Origin: Larix kaempferi
Lineage: Eukaryota > Streptophyta > Pinopsida > Pinales > Pinaceae
NCBI GenBank assembly: GCA_027924585.1
Contig: BSBM01000232.1
Coordinates: 30,775,001 to 30,839,000, forward strand
Direction of reading: 5' to 3'
DNA: 64,000 nt
A model generated the notes under the pieces. That model was not told where the DNA came from and did no database searches. It saw nothing but the letters and a program-made list of their open reading frames with translations. Positions 12,121 to 24,260 of this stretch are shown in pieces. Position 1 is the first letter of the stretch. Every line of letters begins with the position of its first letter. The position numbers and the translations under genes were made by a program.

Positions 12121-14700
12121 ATGTTGTGGCATCCGACAAGACCGGAGATTCAAGAGTGGTTCGATCAAAATTTGCGAGAGTTTGCTAAGAAAGAGAATCA
12201 GAACCGTGGGTTGATGACGGATTGGTGGCTGGAAAAGTACATACACGATGGTCCGCACGAATATTGTTTCTGCGAATTCCTGATCATCTTGTATGAATGG
12301 TTGGCGCAAGGTAAATTTTCAAGGTGGTGAGCTAACGTTCTAGACCCCGGAACTGATCCAGGAATTGCAGGAGGTAGACAACAGAGCATCACAAAATGTT
12401 GAAGTCTGGCTTGACAACATATTGGAGGGTTATATTACTGAGTTCGCGGTCGACACAATGAAATCCTATAGCAAAGCTGAAAGGGAATTTTTCAATGGAC
12501 TAAGAGGCAGGTTCCTGGTTTCGCTACAGTTGTCCATTAAGATGCTCATATGTGAAAAGGGCATACTGAAGATGAACCTCGAGTAGAAGAACCTGGGTGG
12601 GTGGAGGCTGTGGATACCGCACAGGCAGGGGGGAGGCGAATGGAATGATACGGGGTAGATTGGTGCAAGTTGTGATGAGACTGTGAAGGAATCCAAGGAA
12701 GAGAGTGGTATTACGAGGGGAGGAGCAAGGTTTCGACAAGAGAAGAGGTAGAGGACATGAGAAGGTCCTGTTGTGATTGAAATGCAAAACCGCGAAGGAA
12801 GATCACATGGGACGAAGCGACCTCATAGTGCCGACAAGTACAACCAGACTATGCCCAGGATAGAGGCAGGACCTACCCCCAGCAGTAGCGTACCCACACC
12901 TCCGCTTGCTTCTCCACAACCAGGAAGAAATACGATTTTGACACCGTCGTGTTCATCATGTCAACAACATTTAATTGCTAGCAGATCAATGACTGTAGGA
13001 AGGAATCCCAAGATGGCGGGCGAAGATGTGGAGTTACCGCTGTTTAATGGAAATGGAACTGATAACCGAGATCAATACTGGTTTTTATGCGAAGTTGTGT
13101 GGACCATTAAACAAATCACGAATGATGACGCCAAGAAAGGTCAGTTGGCGACGACTCTTCAGGGTCGCGCACTGGACTGGTTCATGAATTTTGTGCAAGT
13201 TCCTGCAGGAAGTACATAAAAAACATTAGATGAAGTTAGAAAAGGATTAATTGCAGAGTTTAGAAAACCCAAGTCTAAAGCGCAATATATTACAGAATTA
13301 AAGGATATCAAGCAGTATCCAAATTAAACTCTTTGGGATTTCGACCAAAGATTTAAAACGCTAATGGAAAGAGTCAGCTTTGAGATGAGCGAAATCCAGC
13401 ATAAGGAATGGTTCATTGCGGCGTTGCTACCTCATATTCAACTCCCATTAATGCAGCAAAACATTGCGACACCGAGCGAGGCTCTGGAGATTGCGATGCG
13501 GTTAGAAGCTTCGCCGGTTGGCGAGAATGCAACCAACATGTCTCAGATTCAGACACAGTTGGCCAACCTGACAATTCAGTTACAAGATCTTAAGAAAGGT
13601 AAAGAACACCGTGAAGAGGCTTGGTGTACGCGCTGTCGCGCATAGGGGCATACCAAGGATAGCTGCCCATATTTTTGCAACTATCTGGTATCCGGAGCGC
13701 CGAAACCATTGAGTGGTGGAGGCATGCCATGGTGCCGCATCTGTCAGGTCTATGGTTATCGACATAAGGAGTGTCAATACATGCAGAAGATGGTCACAAA
13801 GCCGATGAATTTGTATTGTACATTCTGCAAGTCTGTTGGGCATGAAGATAAGGATTGCCACGCCTATGACCTACTTCAGGAAATAACGTACGATTCATAC
13901 TATGTGAAGGATGACCAATGTGCAATACAACAATCGCAGCTATAGCCATAGGTGGCCCAACTACCACCTCAACCGCAGATGCAATTTGTACCATAGCTAC
14001 AACCCCAACAACAGTTTGTGCCACAAACGCAATATAATCCAATGCAGATGGCTCTGTAGCAGCCACAGTACATTTCGCTGGCACAATATGTTCATCTAGG
14101 GCAATGTGTTCAGCTGCAACTGAATACAACAACAATTTAATCAACCACAGTATCAACAACAAGGAAGATTCTGCGGAGGACGAGGTGGAGGCTTTGGTCA
14201 AGGAGGAGGATGAGGTCGCGGACCCATGCAATGTTATAATTGCGGTGTATTGGGACACTACCAGAGGGATTTCCCGCAGTTGCAAGCACAGTGTAAATAT
14301 TGTTTTGTTGTTGATCACAATGTTGAGAACTGTCCATAGTTAATTGCAAGATGGCAGGCTGGAAATGTTCAGTAGTTACAGAATCAAAATTAGTTGCAGA
14401 ATCAACAACCAATGCAGAATCAAAGCCAGCCGTAGAACCAAAATCAACGTCCGAATCGGAATGCAAACCAACTTGGGAATCCACCGCTGAACCAGACTCA
14501 AGGCGCAACTATCGAAACAATTTCTACAGAACCAAGAACGCAAGATGCTGTTGTTGCTGTTATCACTCGCGGAGGTGCGACGACAGGAGAGGATGGCTCG
14601 CATCCATTCATTCGATTGGCTAGAAAGAAGGAGGTGCAGTTTGATATTGATGCTGAGTGTGACACATTCTTTGAAGCACGTAATGCGATGGGATGAAATC
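12121..14700 (+). pseudogene. E3 gag with five CCHC zinc knuckles
   Basis: Gag forms the virus-like particle and packages RNA. The first ATG after the primer site is at 12121, opening an N-terminal part of about 220 codons with stops. The capsid-like domain lies at about 13000-13550 (LPLFNGNG, WFMNF, RKGLIAEF, FIAALLPHIQ). After it come five knuckles of C-x2-C-x4-H-x4-C spacing: 13625-13667, about 13736-13777 (His now Tyr), about 13818-13859, about 14232-14273 (last Cys now Phe) and about 14292-14333. A Gln-rich stretch separates the third and fourth, where the frame also shifts. Many stops are CAG-to-TAG, as in the first knuckle. Confidence 0.85.
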
Positions 14701-14930
14701 TAGGTAAGACAATTATTTATGACATGTCCCCTGATTTTGATTCAACTTCGGCAGCAGGACCATCGCGACAAGATGGTACTTTGCAGACCTTCTTCAAAAG
14801 TTGCTTATCACTAGCACGCAATCCCGATGCTCTTGCTGAGATCAAGAATTTGTTGCATTGATTGACAAAGGGGTGGAACGAGTCCGCGGTAAACTCCTTA
14901 CAGTAGTAGAAGACAGGTAAATAGATGTGC

Positions 14931-15472
14931 ATGAATATCCAGATTGGGGACTACGAGGTAGATTCAGTCATTCTGGATCTTGGCTCATATGTCAATATTC
15001 TCACCAAGCAGACATAGTAGAAGATGGGGATCCCAACACTGCGTTGGTCCCCTGTGCAGCTCCAATTGGATAACCAGGCCACAGTAACACTGATTGGGAG
15101 AGTTCCGTGCCTTGTCGTGGACATTGAGGGATGCAAACTTATGCTGATTTTGATGTCATCGAAGTTGTCGAGGGCGAAGGCTCCTATCCCGCATTGCTGG
15201 GGATTGGATGGGCTAATGACAGTGCAGCAGTAATTAATTTTAAGAAGCGGATGATGACCTTTGAAAACCGCGACCTCAAAGTCATAGCTCCATTAGATCC
15301 AACTGAAGGGCACAGGTATCTTGAACCGATGAAAGATGAAGTCGTTAGCAGATGGGATCATGTGCACAATATTTCAGAAGATTATATTCACTTGACTACC
15401 AATGGTGAGCTTGGTTGGCGCAGCTCTAGTTCTGCGTATTCCAACTCTGATGACGCTTTAGTGAATTGGTAG
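14931..15472 (+). pseudogene. E3 aspartic protease
   Basis: The active-site strand reads DSVILDLGSYVNIL (about 14960-15001). In relatives the triplet is D-[ST/G]-G, so the Leu at the second position is unusual and may be decay. Downstream, PVQLQLDNQATVTLIGRV and, after a frameshift near 15131, DFDVIEVVEGEGSYPALLGIGW give the substrate-binding half, with the hydrophobic-hydrophobic-G pattern of the second loop (ALLGIGW). Two adjacent TAG codons follow the active site. Confidence 0.7.
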
Positions 15473-15475
15473 AAT

Positions 15476-16090
15476 CGCTTGCATGAGGTTTCGTTCCGCA
15501 AGTGTGGGTTGATCACACAGTTGCTATGCCGTGTTGCAACTGAAACTATTGCATTGCCAGTTTATGAAGGAGTACCCGGATTGTCTGAATTTCTCGTGGT
15601 GTTTGAGGAAAAGGTATCAGAACCACAACGATTGCTGGCATTGGAGGAGGCTTTGAAGGCCACTCCAACAAGTTGGTGGGCGAGCCATAAGAAGTCGATT
15701 ACTGGGTGGTCGCAGTGTCAGAGATTGATGACAGTTCGCTTTGGCGACACTAAAGTTTACCACACAGGGAAGTATGATGGGTGACATGACCCTGTCATTC
15801 ATCTAGTTGAATGTCAGACTTTGTGGGCATTACGACCAAAGGATGAGTGGGTCCATGCCTTTGTCCATACTTTGGATGAAATGCCGCAATATTTCTATGC
15901 CTCAGCTGAGTTGCGCGGAGAGATTACCACTTGGTTAGAGTTGACGGTTTGATTTAATCACACCTTCAGTTTCGCGGATGCCAATCCAGATGTTCACAAT
16001 GCCCTGTAGATCATTCGCGATGTTGTTCTAAAGGTAGTTCCAGTTGCATACCTCACGGATCCACATACGCACTGTCAGATGCAATAGATG
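15476..16090 (+). pseudogene. E3 extra gag-like module between protease and RT
   Basis: The frame reads as two consecutive capsid-like halves: a first with LSEFLVVFEEKV, ALEEALKATPTSWW and WSQCQRLMTVRFGD (about 15560-15755), and a second with YDG, DPVIHLVECQTLW, WVHAFVHTLDEMPQ and ITTWLELTV (about 15770-15965). The G-x2-DP...W...FvhTL...I-tW-eL pattern is that of retrotransposon gag domains. Standard gypsy pol has no such domain here. Stops at 15782, 15951 and 16006 interrupt it. The alternative is an unrelated connecting domain that only resembles gag. Confidence 0.55.
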
Positions 16091-16099
16091 ATGAAATGC

Positions 16100-17800
16100 T
16101 ATAAAATTACCGGAGGGCCAGCGGATGGTGATGATCCATGGAATATCAATATTTTGGAGACAGAAGGGAGTCACAATGTCGTAGCACTTGATGCACCGAC
16201 TGATCCGGTAACTCAGCCATTGAATATTAGGAAGATCAATATTGGGATGGAGGAAAACCCAAAGTTTGTGAATGTTGGGGACTATTGGGATTGCAAAATG
16301 ATGGCAAAGGTCACGGACTTGTTGCATGAGTTCCAATATTTTTTCCCTACGAAGTTTTCGGAAATGAAAGGAATACTGGGGGATCTAGGAGAGATGAGGA
16401 TTCCATTTAAGCCGGATGCGAAACCAATCTGGTAGCGACCGTATCGCCTGAATCCGTGACAAAAGGAAAGGGTCAAAGTTGAAATTGACCGCATGCTAGA
16501 TGCTGGGATTATTGAGCCGGTCAAAGAATTGGAATGGATTAGTCCTATGGTGGTGCAAGAAAAGAAGACAGGTGAGGTTCGGATTTGTGTCAACTTGCAG
16601 AAGTTGAATGATGTGTGTCTGCATGATCTGTTTCCGACGCCATTCACTCATGAGGTGTTGGAAGGAGTGGGCAGTCAAGAAATGTATTCCTTCACGGATG
16701 GTTTCTTTGGCTATCACCAAATTAGGATCGTGAAAGAGGATCACCACAAGACCACATTTGGGACTGAATGGGGCTGTTTACAGTACACTGTGATGCCGTT
16801 TGGGCTCAAGAATGCACCTGCGATATTCTCCCGGGTTTTTGTTGCTGCATTCAAATATTTTATTCAGAAGTTTTTGCAAGTTTATATGGATGACTGGACA
16901 GTCTATGGATTGATCAACAATCATATGGAAAACCTGCGACTGATGTTGGAGCGTTGTAGGCAGCATCAGATATCGCTGAACTTGAAAAAATGCATTTTCT
17001 GTGCACCCTTTGGGATGTTGTTGGGTCACATTGTTTTCAAGCAAGGATTTTTGGTTGACCCAACAAAGATTGCGCTAATTTTGATTTTGACACCGCCTAC
17101 CAATTTCAAGCAGTGGAGAGCAACGTTGGAGCATACAGGGTATTATCTCAAGTTCATCCGTGGTTATGCAACGATCACTACCCCTATGGAAAAGTTGTTG
17201 AAGAAGGATGCAGTATTTAGATGGAGTCCATAATGTCAAGTCAATTTTGAGACATTGAAGGCTAAGATGGCATCCGCATCGATACCTGTCTTCCCGGACT
17301 GGAGAAAGGAATTCCATGTCCATGTGGATGCATCCTCTATTGCATTGGGAGTGGTTCTTGCGCAACCAAGCGATGGTGATTTGGATGACCCAATTGGTTT
17401 TGCGAGTCGGAAGCTGTCGTATGCGAAAAGAAATTATACAACTACAGAGAGGGAAGGTCTGGATATGGTATATGCTCTCTAGAAGTTTAGGCATTACCTG
17501 TTGGGGGGTCATTTCAAAATGTTCACAGACCATTCTGCTTTGAAATACCTGGTCAATAAGCCTGTGTTGGGGGTGAAGATATGCCGCTGGCTACTTCTCT
17601 TCCAGGAGTTTGATTTTGAGGTGATTGTGAAGCCATGTCACTTGAATGCGGGGCCCAATCATTTATCACAAATCAAGACAGGAGAGGAGCCCACAAACAT
17701 TGAAGATGGGTTTCCAGATGCGCAACTGTTCAAAGTCGAGGTGGCTGACGACTACTACGAAGAAATAATTCAGTTTTTGGGCAACAAGAACCGCACCAGA
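16100..17800 (+). pseudogene. E3 reverse transcriptase and RNase H
   Basis: RT runs from about 16400 to 17233: GEVRICVNLQKLND, FTDGFFGYHQI, VMPFGLKNAPAIFS, catalytic YMDD in LQVYMDDWTVYG, then LLGHIVFKQG. RNase H follows at about 17255-17640 and keeps all three canonical acids: D in HVDASSIA, E in TTTEREGL and D in MFTDHSAL. The YMDD-W-T-VYG context recalls the Athila side of the Athila/Tat group. Stops at 16433, 16459, 17231 and 17480 are mostly C-to-T or G-to-A type changes. Confidence 0.9.
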
Positions 17801-17831
17801 GGGGTTCACCACAAGTCAGAAAAAGCAGCTG

Positions 17832-19022
17832 GTGGTTAAGGCTGCAGATTTCGAGTTGATCGCTGGACAACTATATAAAATAGGACCTGGCGAGATCTTG
17901 AGGCGCAGTGTCCTACTTCATGAGCAATGGAAGATCTTAGCCGAGGCACATGTAGGAGTGGCTGGTGGACACTATGGCGGTCGTGCTACTCCCAGGAAGG
18001 TGCTTCACGTAGGGCTTTGGTGGCCCACTCTTCACAATGACGCAACAGAGTATGCGCAATATTGCAATGTTTTTCAATGGACTGGAAAAACATCCAGGAG
18101 GGATGAGATGCCACTAATACCTCAAGTTACATTACACCCATTTGATAAATGGCAAGTGGATTTTGTGGGACCTATCAACCCACCAGGGAAGCGCACTGGA
18201 GCATGGTACATAATCACAACGACATATTATTTTACAAGATGGGAAGAAGTCGCACCAGTTGTAGATTGCACCGCTGGGACAACAATGCGATTTTTGTTTG
18301 ACAATATTGTTACTCGGTTTGGATGCCCGAAGAAATTGATGAGTGATCAGGGGAGTCACTTCATCAATCGCACAGTCAGCACATTGACATAAGAGATTCA
18401 GATCCAACATAAGAATATTACGTCGTATCATCCGCGATAAAATGGGACAGTGGAGGATTTCAACAAAGTATTGGAGCATGCGCTTACAAAGGTTTGTAAT
18501 GTGAACTGCGATGACTGGAACTTGAAGATTCTAGTAGTCTTGTGGGCATATTGCACCACTTGTAAAAGATTGGCAAGGTAGACACTGTTCAAACTGGTGT
18601 ATGGGAAAGAGGCGGTTATGCCTATGGAGTACATTGTTCCGAGTCTGTGCATAGTGGCAGCGACAGGCATGAATGATGAAGCAACATTGGCAGAATGACT
18701 GGAGCAGCTGGTACAGCTTGAGGAAGACCGCTTTATCACAGGTTTTCACTAGCACGTCGAGAAGGATCGGCAAAAAGCTTGGCATGATTGCCATATAAAA
18801 AAAAACAGTTTCAGCAAGGCAACTTGGTGCTGTTGTATGACAGCAAGTTCATGACACATCCCGACAAGTTGCAGATGCATTGGCTCAGTCCATATCGCAT
18901 CAGTTTCATTCTTTCTGGAGGTGCAGTACAGCTGCAATAGTTAGATGGAGTGATGCTACCAAAATTGGTGAACGGTAGCAGGTTGAATCCCTATAGGACG
19001 GGCTCGGAGCAACATGATTCCT
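17832..19022 (+). pseudogene. E3 integrase
   Basis: HHCC region: AHVGVAGGH then CNVFQ, in which the second Cys of the usual C-D-V-C has become Phe. Catalytic residues: D in QVDFVGPI, D in MSDQGSHF and E in NGTVEDFNK. The C-terminal part is frameshifted near 18800 and ends at the stop at about 19021 after RLNPYRTGSEQ, a usual gypsy integrase ending. There is no chromodomain. Several TAG/TAA stops are present. Confidence 0.85.
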
Positions 19023-19479
19023 AAATGCATTGTGGTAAAAAAATAAAATAAAAAAATGTAGGATGCTAGGTGGCAGGATGGCGCACCAGCAGGAAAAGAA
19101 TGTGCAAGTTGGAACGATGATAATGAGGTTAGGGAGGCACGCCACGAGAACTGCAGGGTCCCGAGACAGTCAAATCAGCAATAAATGCAGATAGTTAAAT
19201 GCAGTTAATTACTGACGCTCGGTGAAGGGACGCATATTTATTACGGATCCAATTGTTTGATTGACAGGATCGGCGACGGATTTGGTCATAATGATGGAGA
19301 ATTGATTTGGCACTATAAGAACGGGTCGAGGTTGGTCGGAAGTAATTATTTTAAAAAGATTGAGTAGAGCCACACAGTGTTGAGTTGAATTGTGCAGGGT
19401 TGAGTAGAGTTGCAGTTGCAGAGCCAAGTTGCACTGTGTTGAGTGCGAGGGTGAGGAACAATTCCATGTTTCAGGGGTT

Positions 19480-22348
19480 GAGTACGGAATTCCATGTGAA
19501 CCAGATACGATTGATATTTTGAGGAAAGTAGAGTCACCTCTCATCCCTGTCACTATTGAGGAGGAAGTCGCCAGTATTTCGATTGGGTCATCAATGATCC
19601 CGAAGAAGAGAAGGGGGGAGAGCAGAGCTCCCCGCCACCGGAGAAGAGGAAGACCCACTCATCTGCACAAGTGGATGAAGAGGTCCCTGAGGTGAGTTCG
19701 TTGAGCTCAGGCATCATGGAATCCGTGGCTCGAGCAGGGGTATCCGCTGCGGATATCCTCGAGTATATCCCTCCATGTAGACCCGGTGCAACACTCCGAA
19801 AGCTGACCAAGAACCAGAGATACCCCGTCAGGATGCTGGCGCTTCTGCTAGGAATGGTATGCAGCGTGGATATTGTGCCTGCTTTGATGCACATGAAATA
19901 CGATGACCACTATTTGCTGGCATTTCCAGACATTATGATGGAACCCTTTTTGCCGAGATCAGCCGGGAAGTTGGCCTGACACCACGGATTCCACATGATT
20001 GGGCAAAGGGATTGGACAAAGCTGGATTGTTGGGCTTGATTAACATGCCGCACTTCGGGTGGTTGATAGAGGCAAATGCCTACGTTAAGTAGCTTTTGGC
20101 CTACTTTCATGGCGGAATTTTGTGGTTGGACAGACTAGTCACTGTCACAGTCCACTTGATTTACGAGATCATGAGGTTTCCAAAGGATGGGACAGACACC
20201 ACGCAATATTTTTCATGGGAAAAAAAATGAGAAGAAGCTCGCGGCAAGGTTGAGCACGCGCTACGATTTGGAGCACAACGGACGGGCGTACTGCCTTACC
20301 AACATCAATGATCCAGCAGTTCGCATCAGGTCATGGATCCTGGATACTAAAATAGTCAGGAACAATCGACCCAACCAAGGAAATTCAGGGGTTGTTGCAT
20401 GCGCAGAGCTGTGTGCAGAAGGGGTGCAGATGAACTAGTCACTCTTCTTGTTGAACCAGTTGACGGAGGATGCAGTGGCAGTCCAGGTGGGAAAGCGGGC
20501 CTTTGCATACAACTGGTTGTTGATTTTAGTCACGCTTGTCGCTTGGATGGAGCCCGATGACTATCAAGGGATGGACGTAGATGCCATACAAGTTTGCAAA
20601 GAAGCAAGCTACCAGAACCTTTGGTGGGTGTAGGAACCTGAGTGACTTAAGGAGTGTGCAGCCCAATTCTGTCTCTATTGGGAAGCACTGTAGGCGATAG
20701 CTGAGCGTGTTCCATGGTTGTCTCAGGCCGCCATCGTGAAATACAAAGGGATTCCCTATTTTGCGATTGGTCCACATAGAATTCATGTGCAAGAGCAGTG
20801 TGATATGGGGAAGCAGTGGTTGCAGACCCGATACAAATTGTCCGATGAAGAGCTGGATGCGATCATTGATGACTGGCCCATAGAATAGCGAGAACTAGTT
20901 ACTCTGGAAGAGAAATCGACGGGGCTACGACTGGATTCCCCAGATATGGACCAGGAGCATAACCGGGACTCGGATCAAGATTCATCACAGACTCCTATTG
21001 ATGAAGAACGCGAGGAGGGAAAACGAAGGCGCATTGTGAGCAAGGCATGATCACTGGTGCATCGCCAACGATGGAAGCGCAGTTGGGACAGCTTGTTGTG
21101 GCCTTAAAAAATGCAACAAATGCCTTAGCTAACGCAATGATAGTGCAGGTGGCGGCGGGGTTCAATGAGGTAGAATCCCACCTGGATTGCTTATTAATAT
21201 TGTGTTGAAGAAGGCACCAGAGGTAGCACCCGTGTAGGAAGTTGGCGTAATCGACACTAAGCCAAGGGTTCGGAATGTGCAAATTCCCCTGACTGCGATT
21301 ACAACTGATAATGAGGCACTCCAGGCCTCGCTGCAGTAGTTACAAGGTTTGTTGTTCGACATCAATGTGCTATCCTCGCAGACGTTGATGCAGATGCAAC
21401 TAGTTTCCAGCCAAGAGCTGGCTGACAGTGAACAAGACATCATCAGTCAGCTCTTGCGATTGCAGGAGAATGGGGCAGCGGATCACAAAGAAGTAGATGA
21501 GTTAACGGTGAAGGCGGTAGCAGCAAGGGAGGTGGTAGATGAATTGGAAGACAAGCTAGAGCAGTTAATTGCTGAGAAGGCTCGAAAAATTGAGGAGTTG
21601 AAGAAGGAGCAGGATCGCTTGACGGTGGAGAAAGCCAACATTTGGGACAATAGCGTGCAGTTGGAGGAGGCCGTTTCTGAAGCGTTTCAGTATATATCGG
21701 ATCCCACCATGTAGTTGGATCTGGTTGAGCGAGCGCAGTGACTTGGGGCTTCATCGCCCAGTTGCAGCATGACAATGCGGACTAAACTGCTTTACTACAA
21801 CCAGGCACACCGCAGGAGCAAGTAGATGACAGAAAATGTGCCCTGGAGGAGTTAGCGACCTAACTGGGAGAGTTGGAGCAGGAAGCAACCAAAATCACAC
21901 AGAGACTGCGCAATTTTGGGGCAACATTGTTGAGGATGAGCAATTAGAACAACTTAACAAGCTGCTGCAAGAGGCGGAAGGGCAGCTAGACACATTGAAG
22001 ACGTCCATGAGAACGCTTCCACCAGTTGTTCAAGTCACCAAATCGGTGGATTTTAAGGATTTATAGCAGCGGGTCTCAAAGGCCCAGGAGCATCTGCAAA
22101 GGCGCAGTGCGCAATTGGAGGAATTCCAAGAGATTGGTGCACATTTTTCCCTTAAAACAGTTTCTGCGTTGCAGGCGGTACAAGAAGGTTAGCAACAAGT
22201 TGTTGATAAGTTGGTTGAGCACCCGTCAGCGTAGGAAGTCACAGAGAGTCAGGGGATCGCTGTAGCGGCTAAAGAGCAAGTCAGGGAAATCGATTAGCAG
22301 TACAAGGACTTCAGGATGAATATCAAAGAGTACACCATGTCCAGCTGA
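19480..22348 (+). pseudogene. E3 ORF3: long sense ORF with C-terminal coiled coils
   Basis: It lies after integrase and ends 40 bases before the 3' LTR. The first part (19540-20940) is globular: a hydrophobic block at 19671-19979, a frameshift, then ILWLDRLVTVTVHLIYEI, a second frameshift near 20215, and KRAFAYNWLLILVTLVAW. From about 21349 it is coiled coil: 21349-21714 is one long heptad-rich stretch, and similar segments continue to the TGA at 22346. Total span is about 950 codons. Nearly every stop is TAG in a CAG context (after GVQMN, WWV, EAL, PIE, VQEG, HPSA). Athila elements carry an env-like ORF in this position, but I see no signal peptide or transmembrane pair, so the function is unknown. 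Confidence 0.6.
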
Positions 22349-22375
22349 CATGGCTCGAGGGAGAGCAACAAGATT

Positions 22376-22387
22376 GTGTTGGGGGTC
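22376..22387 (+). other. E3 polypurine tract
   Basis: TTGTGTTGGGGGTC ends directly at the 3' LTR start (TGTTGG at 22388). A G-run next to the LTR is what is expected for second-strand priming. Confidence 0.7.
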
Positions 22388-23196
22388 TGTTGGCAGGTGG
22401 TTTGATGAGTCAGCTGTGCAGCATCGTGGATGCTGTGATGCTGCACAAGAAGGAAAAAAATGCACAAGTCAATAATAGTTTATGCGGGTTTTGGGTCATT
22501 TGGACTGCATTATGTGGGTTTTGGGTCATCCTTTTTGGAAAGTTTGTTAGAAAGTAGGTAGGTTGTTGGCTAAGTGGAAAATGAATGTAATGGAGGAAGC
22601 CTATAAATAGACATAGCATTGTAAGTGTTGATGGACAAATATACCAATTAATCGATGATTTGAAGAGTTGAGCATGGATGATTTTGCTTGTCTATTAATA
22701 TGGGTATGCAACGGAAGAACTACATTGCTGTATCTGTGGGTTGTTGCGAAGGTTAATATGATGTGATGTTGAGCAGAATTACTGTGTCTCTTTTTGTCTT
22801 TCCATTATGAATGCGATGTGCAATCTGAATACATGAATGATGCAATGTTTCCTTGTTCCAAATAGTGTGTTATTGCTAGATCTGTTGCGCATTAATGGTT
22901 TATTTAACAATAAGATATGTTGAATGATGATGCAGTTCTGTCTAAATGCATAAGTTGAAATGTTAGATCTATTTCTGAATGCTATGATAAGTTGATTAAT
23001 TGGATGCAAAAAAGTCCTTCATTTGGCGGAAACATGGTTTCGTCAGCTCTCCCTTGAACATCTCGGGTGAGACTTCATCTACTCCGCAGGTGTTGTTGGA
23101 TGGGGTAAAACCTATCTGGGTCGATGCTCAAAGATACCGCGGTGGGTTGGATGTCGACAGAGTGAGTAACCCCTGTTGACTGGGTTTGTGTCAATA
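22388..23196 (+). repeat. E3 3' LTR
   Basis: Partner of 11266-12076, colinear throughout with many transitions. Its TATA box is at 22601-22610. It ends CAATA (CAACA in the partner) and is followed by the target duplication GAGAT at 23197-23201, then by E2 gag. Confidence 0.95.
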
Positions 23197-23201
23197 GAGA
23201 T

Positions 23202-24255
23202 AATAACAGAGGCTTCTTGCTGGATGTTGGTTTAGTTTCCAAATTAAGGGAGTGTTTAGCAATACTATCCGCTTCATCTTCTACTTTCTTGGCTTCTTCA
23301 AAGTTTTCTACCAATGTAATATTCTTTGTTCTTTTAAAAAACATAGCTAATAATGGGTGGGTCGAGTGCTGTAGTATAATATTCTACCAAAGATTCCTCG
23401 GTGGGTCTTGTTGCAGCACAAAAATGATTTAATAGGGTAGTAAATATCTGATTAAATTCTTGTACCTTTTCTTTCTTTTCCATCGTCATAGATAACATTT
23501 CTTTCATAAGCGTGGCAATGGTCTTTTGATTACCAAATTTACTTAGAAAACATTTCTCAAAACATTCCCAATCATGAATTAGCTTGCAAACTAAAATACC
23601 AGTAAGAAACCTTAGCTTCAAATGTAAAAGGAAAAAGTCTGCAAACTACATCTTCATGTTCTACATTGAGGAGGTTCAGAGCCAAATAAAAGCTCTTAAG
23701 GTGATATTCAGCGGAAATGCCTTTTCCAGGATCATACTTAGGTAAAAAAATTTCTGGGTGCTTAGGTAGATCACGCAAAGGTGGAGCTAAATTAAGTTCT
23801 CCTATGGTTCTCTACGTAGGCACAACCATAACTTCTGGTTGTGGTTGAGGTGGTGGTTGTGGTGGATTATTAGGATATTCTTGAGCTAGAGGAGTATCGG
23901 GTCTTAATTGATCAAGCGGATCTGTGACTTCTTGCAAAGAAATATCTAATAATTCTTCCAAACTTTCCACTAGCACTGAATCTTTGGTGTACTGTGGTTC
24001 TCTCCTATGGATTCGCCTTCTGGGTAACAAAGGAGTTACGTTTAATCCCCCAAGCCTTCTAACATAAGATCGGGTTTGTCTTCTAAATCGATCTACTTCT
24101 TCAAAATGGACATCGTATAATGGTTCTTGATGTTCACCTTCAGAATTGGGATTTTCTTGATCTTGTGATTCCAGAAAGAAACCTTCTGGAATAACTGTTT
24201 CAAGTGGGTCTTCAGAGGAATTTTTTCTAACAAATGGGTTTCCTCTGATAGCCAT
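23202..24255 (-). pseudogene. E2 gag, N-terminal part including the capsid domain
   Basis: ATG at 24255 (MAIRGNPF), 6 bases downstream (minus sense) of the primer-site region. The N-terminal 145 codons are acidic and proline-rich, ending in QPPPQPQP. The capsid domain then reads through shifted frames: 23778-23572 (PKYDPGKGISAEYHL, WYFSLQ) and 23621-23334 (HDWECFEKCFLSKFG, EFNQIFTTLLNHF), then 23344 to the E3 junction. Stops at 23812 and 23572 and at least two frameshifts are present. Confidence 0.85.
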
Positions 24256-24260
24256 GCACT

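Larger units (their letters stand above)
11266..23196 (+). mobile_element. E3: complete Ty3/gypsy element (Athila/Tat-like) nested in E2
   Basis: LTRs at 11266-12076 (811 bp) and 22388-23196 (809 bp) begin TGTTGGCAGG. The left ends ...GTCAACA and the right ...GTCAATA. The 5-bp GAGAT duplication flanks both ends. Internal order: primer site 12079, gag with five zinc knuckles, protease, an extra gag-like module, RT, intact-looking RNase H, integrase, long sense ORF3, polypurine tract. The two LTRs differ at many positions, mostly C/T and G/A changes, so the insertion is old. Every ORF has stops. It has no second RNase H. Confidence 0.95.
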
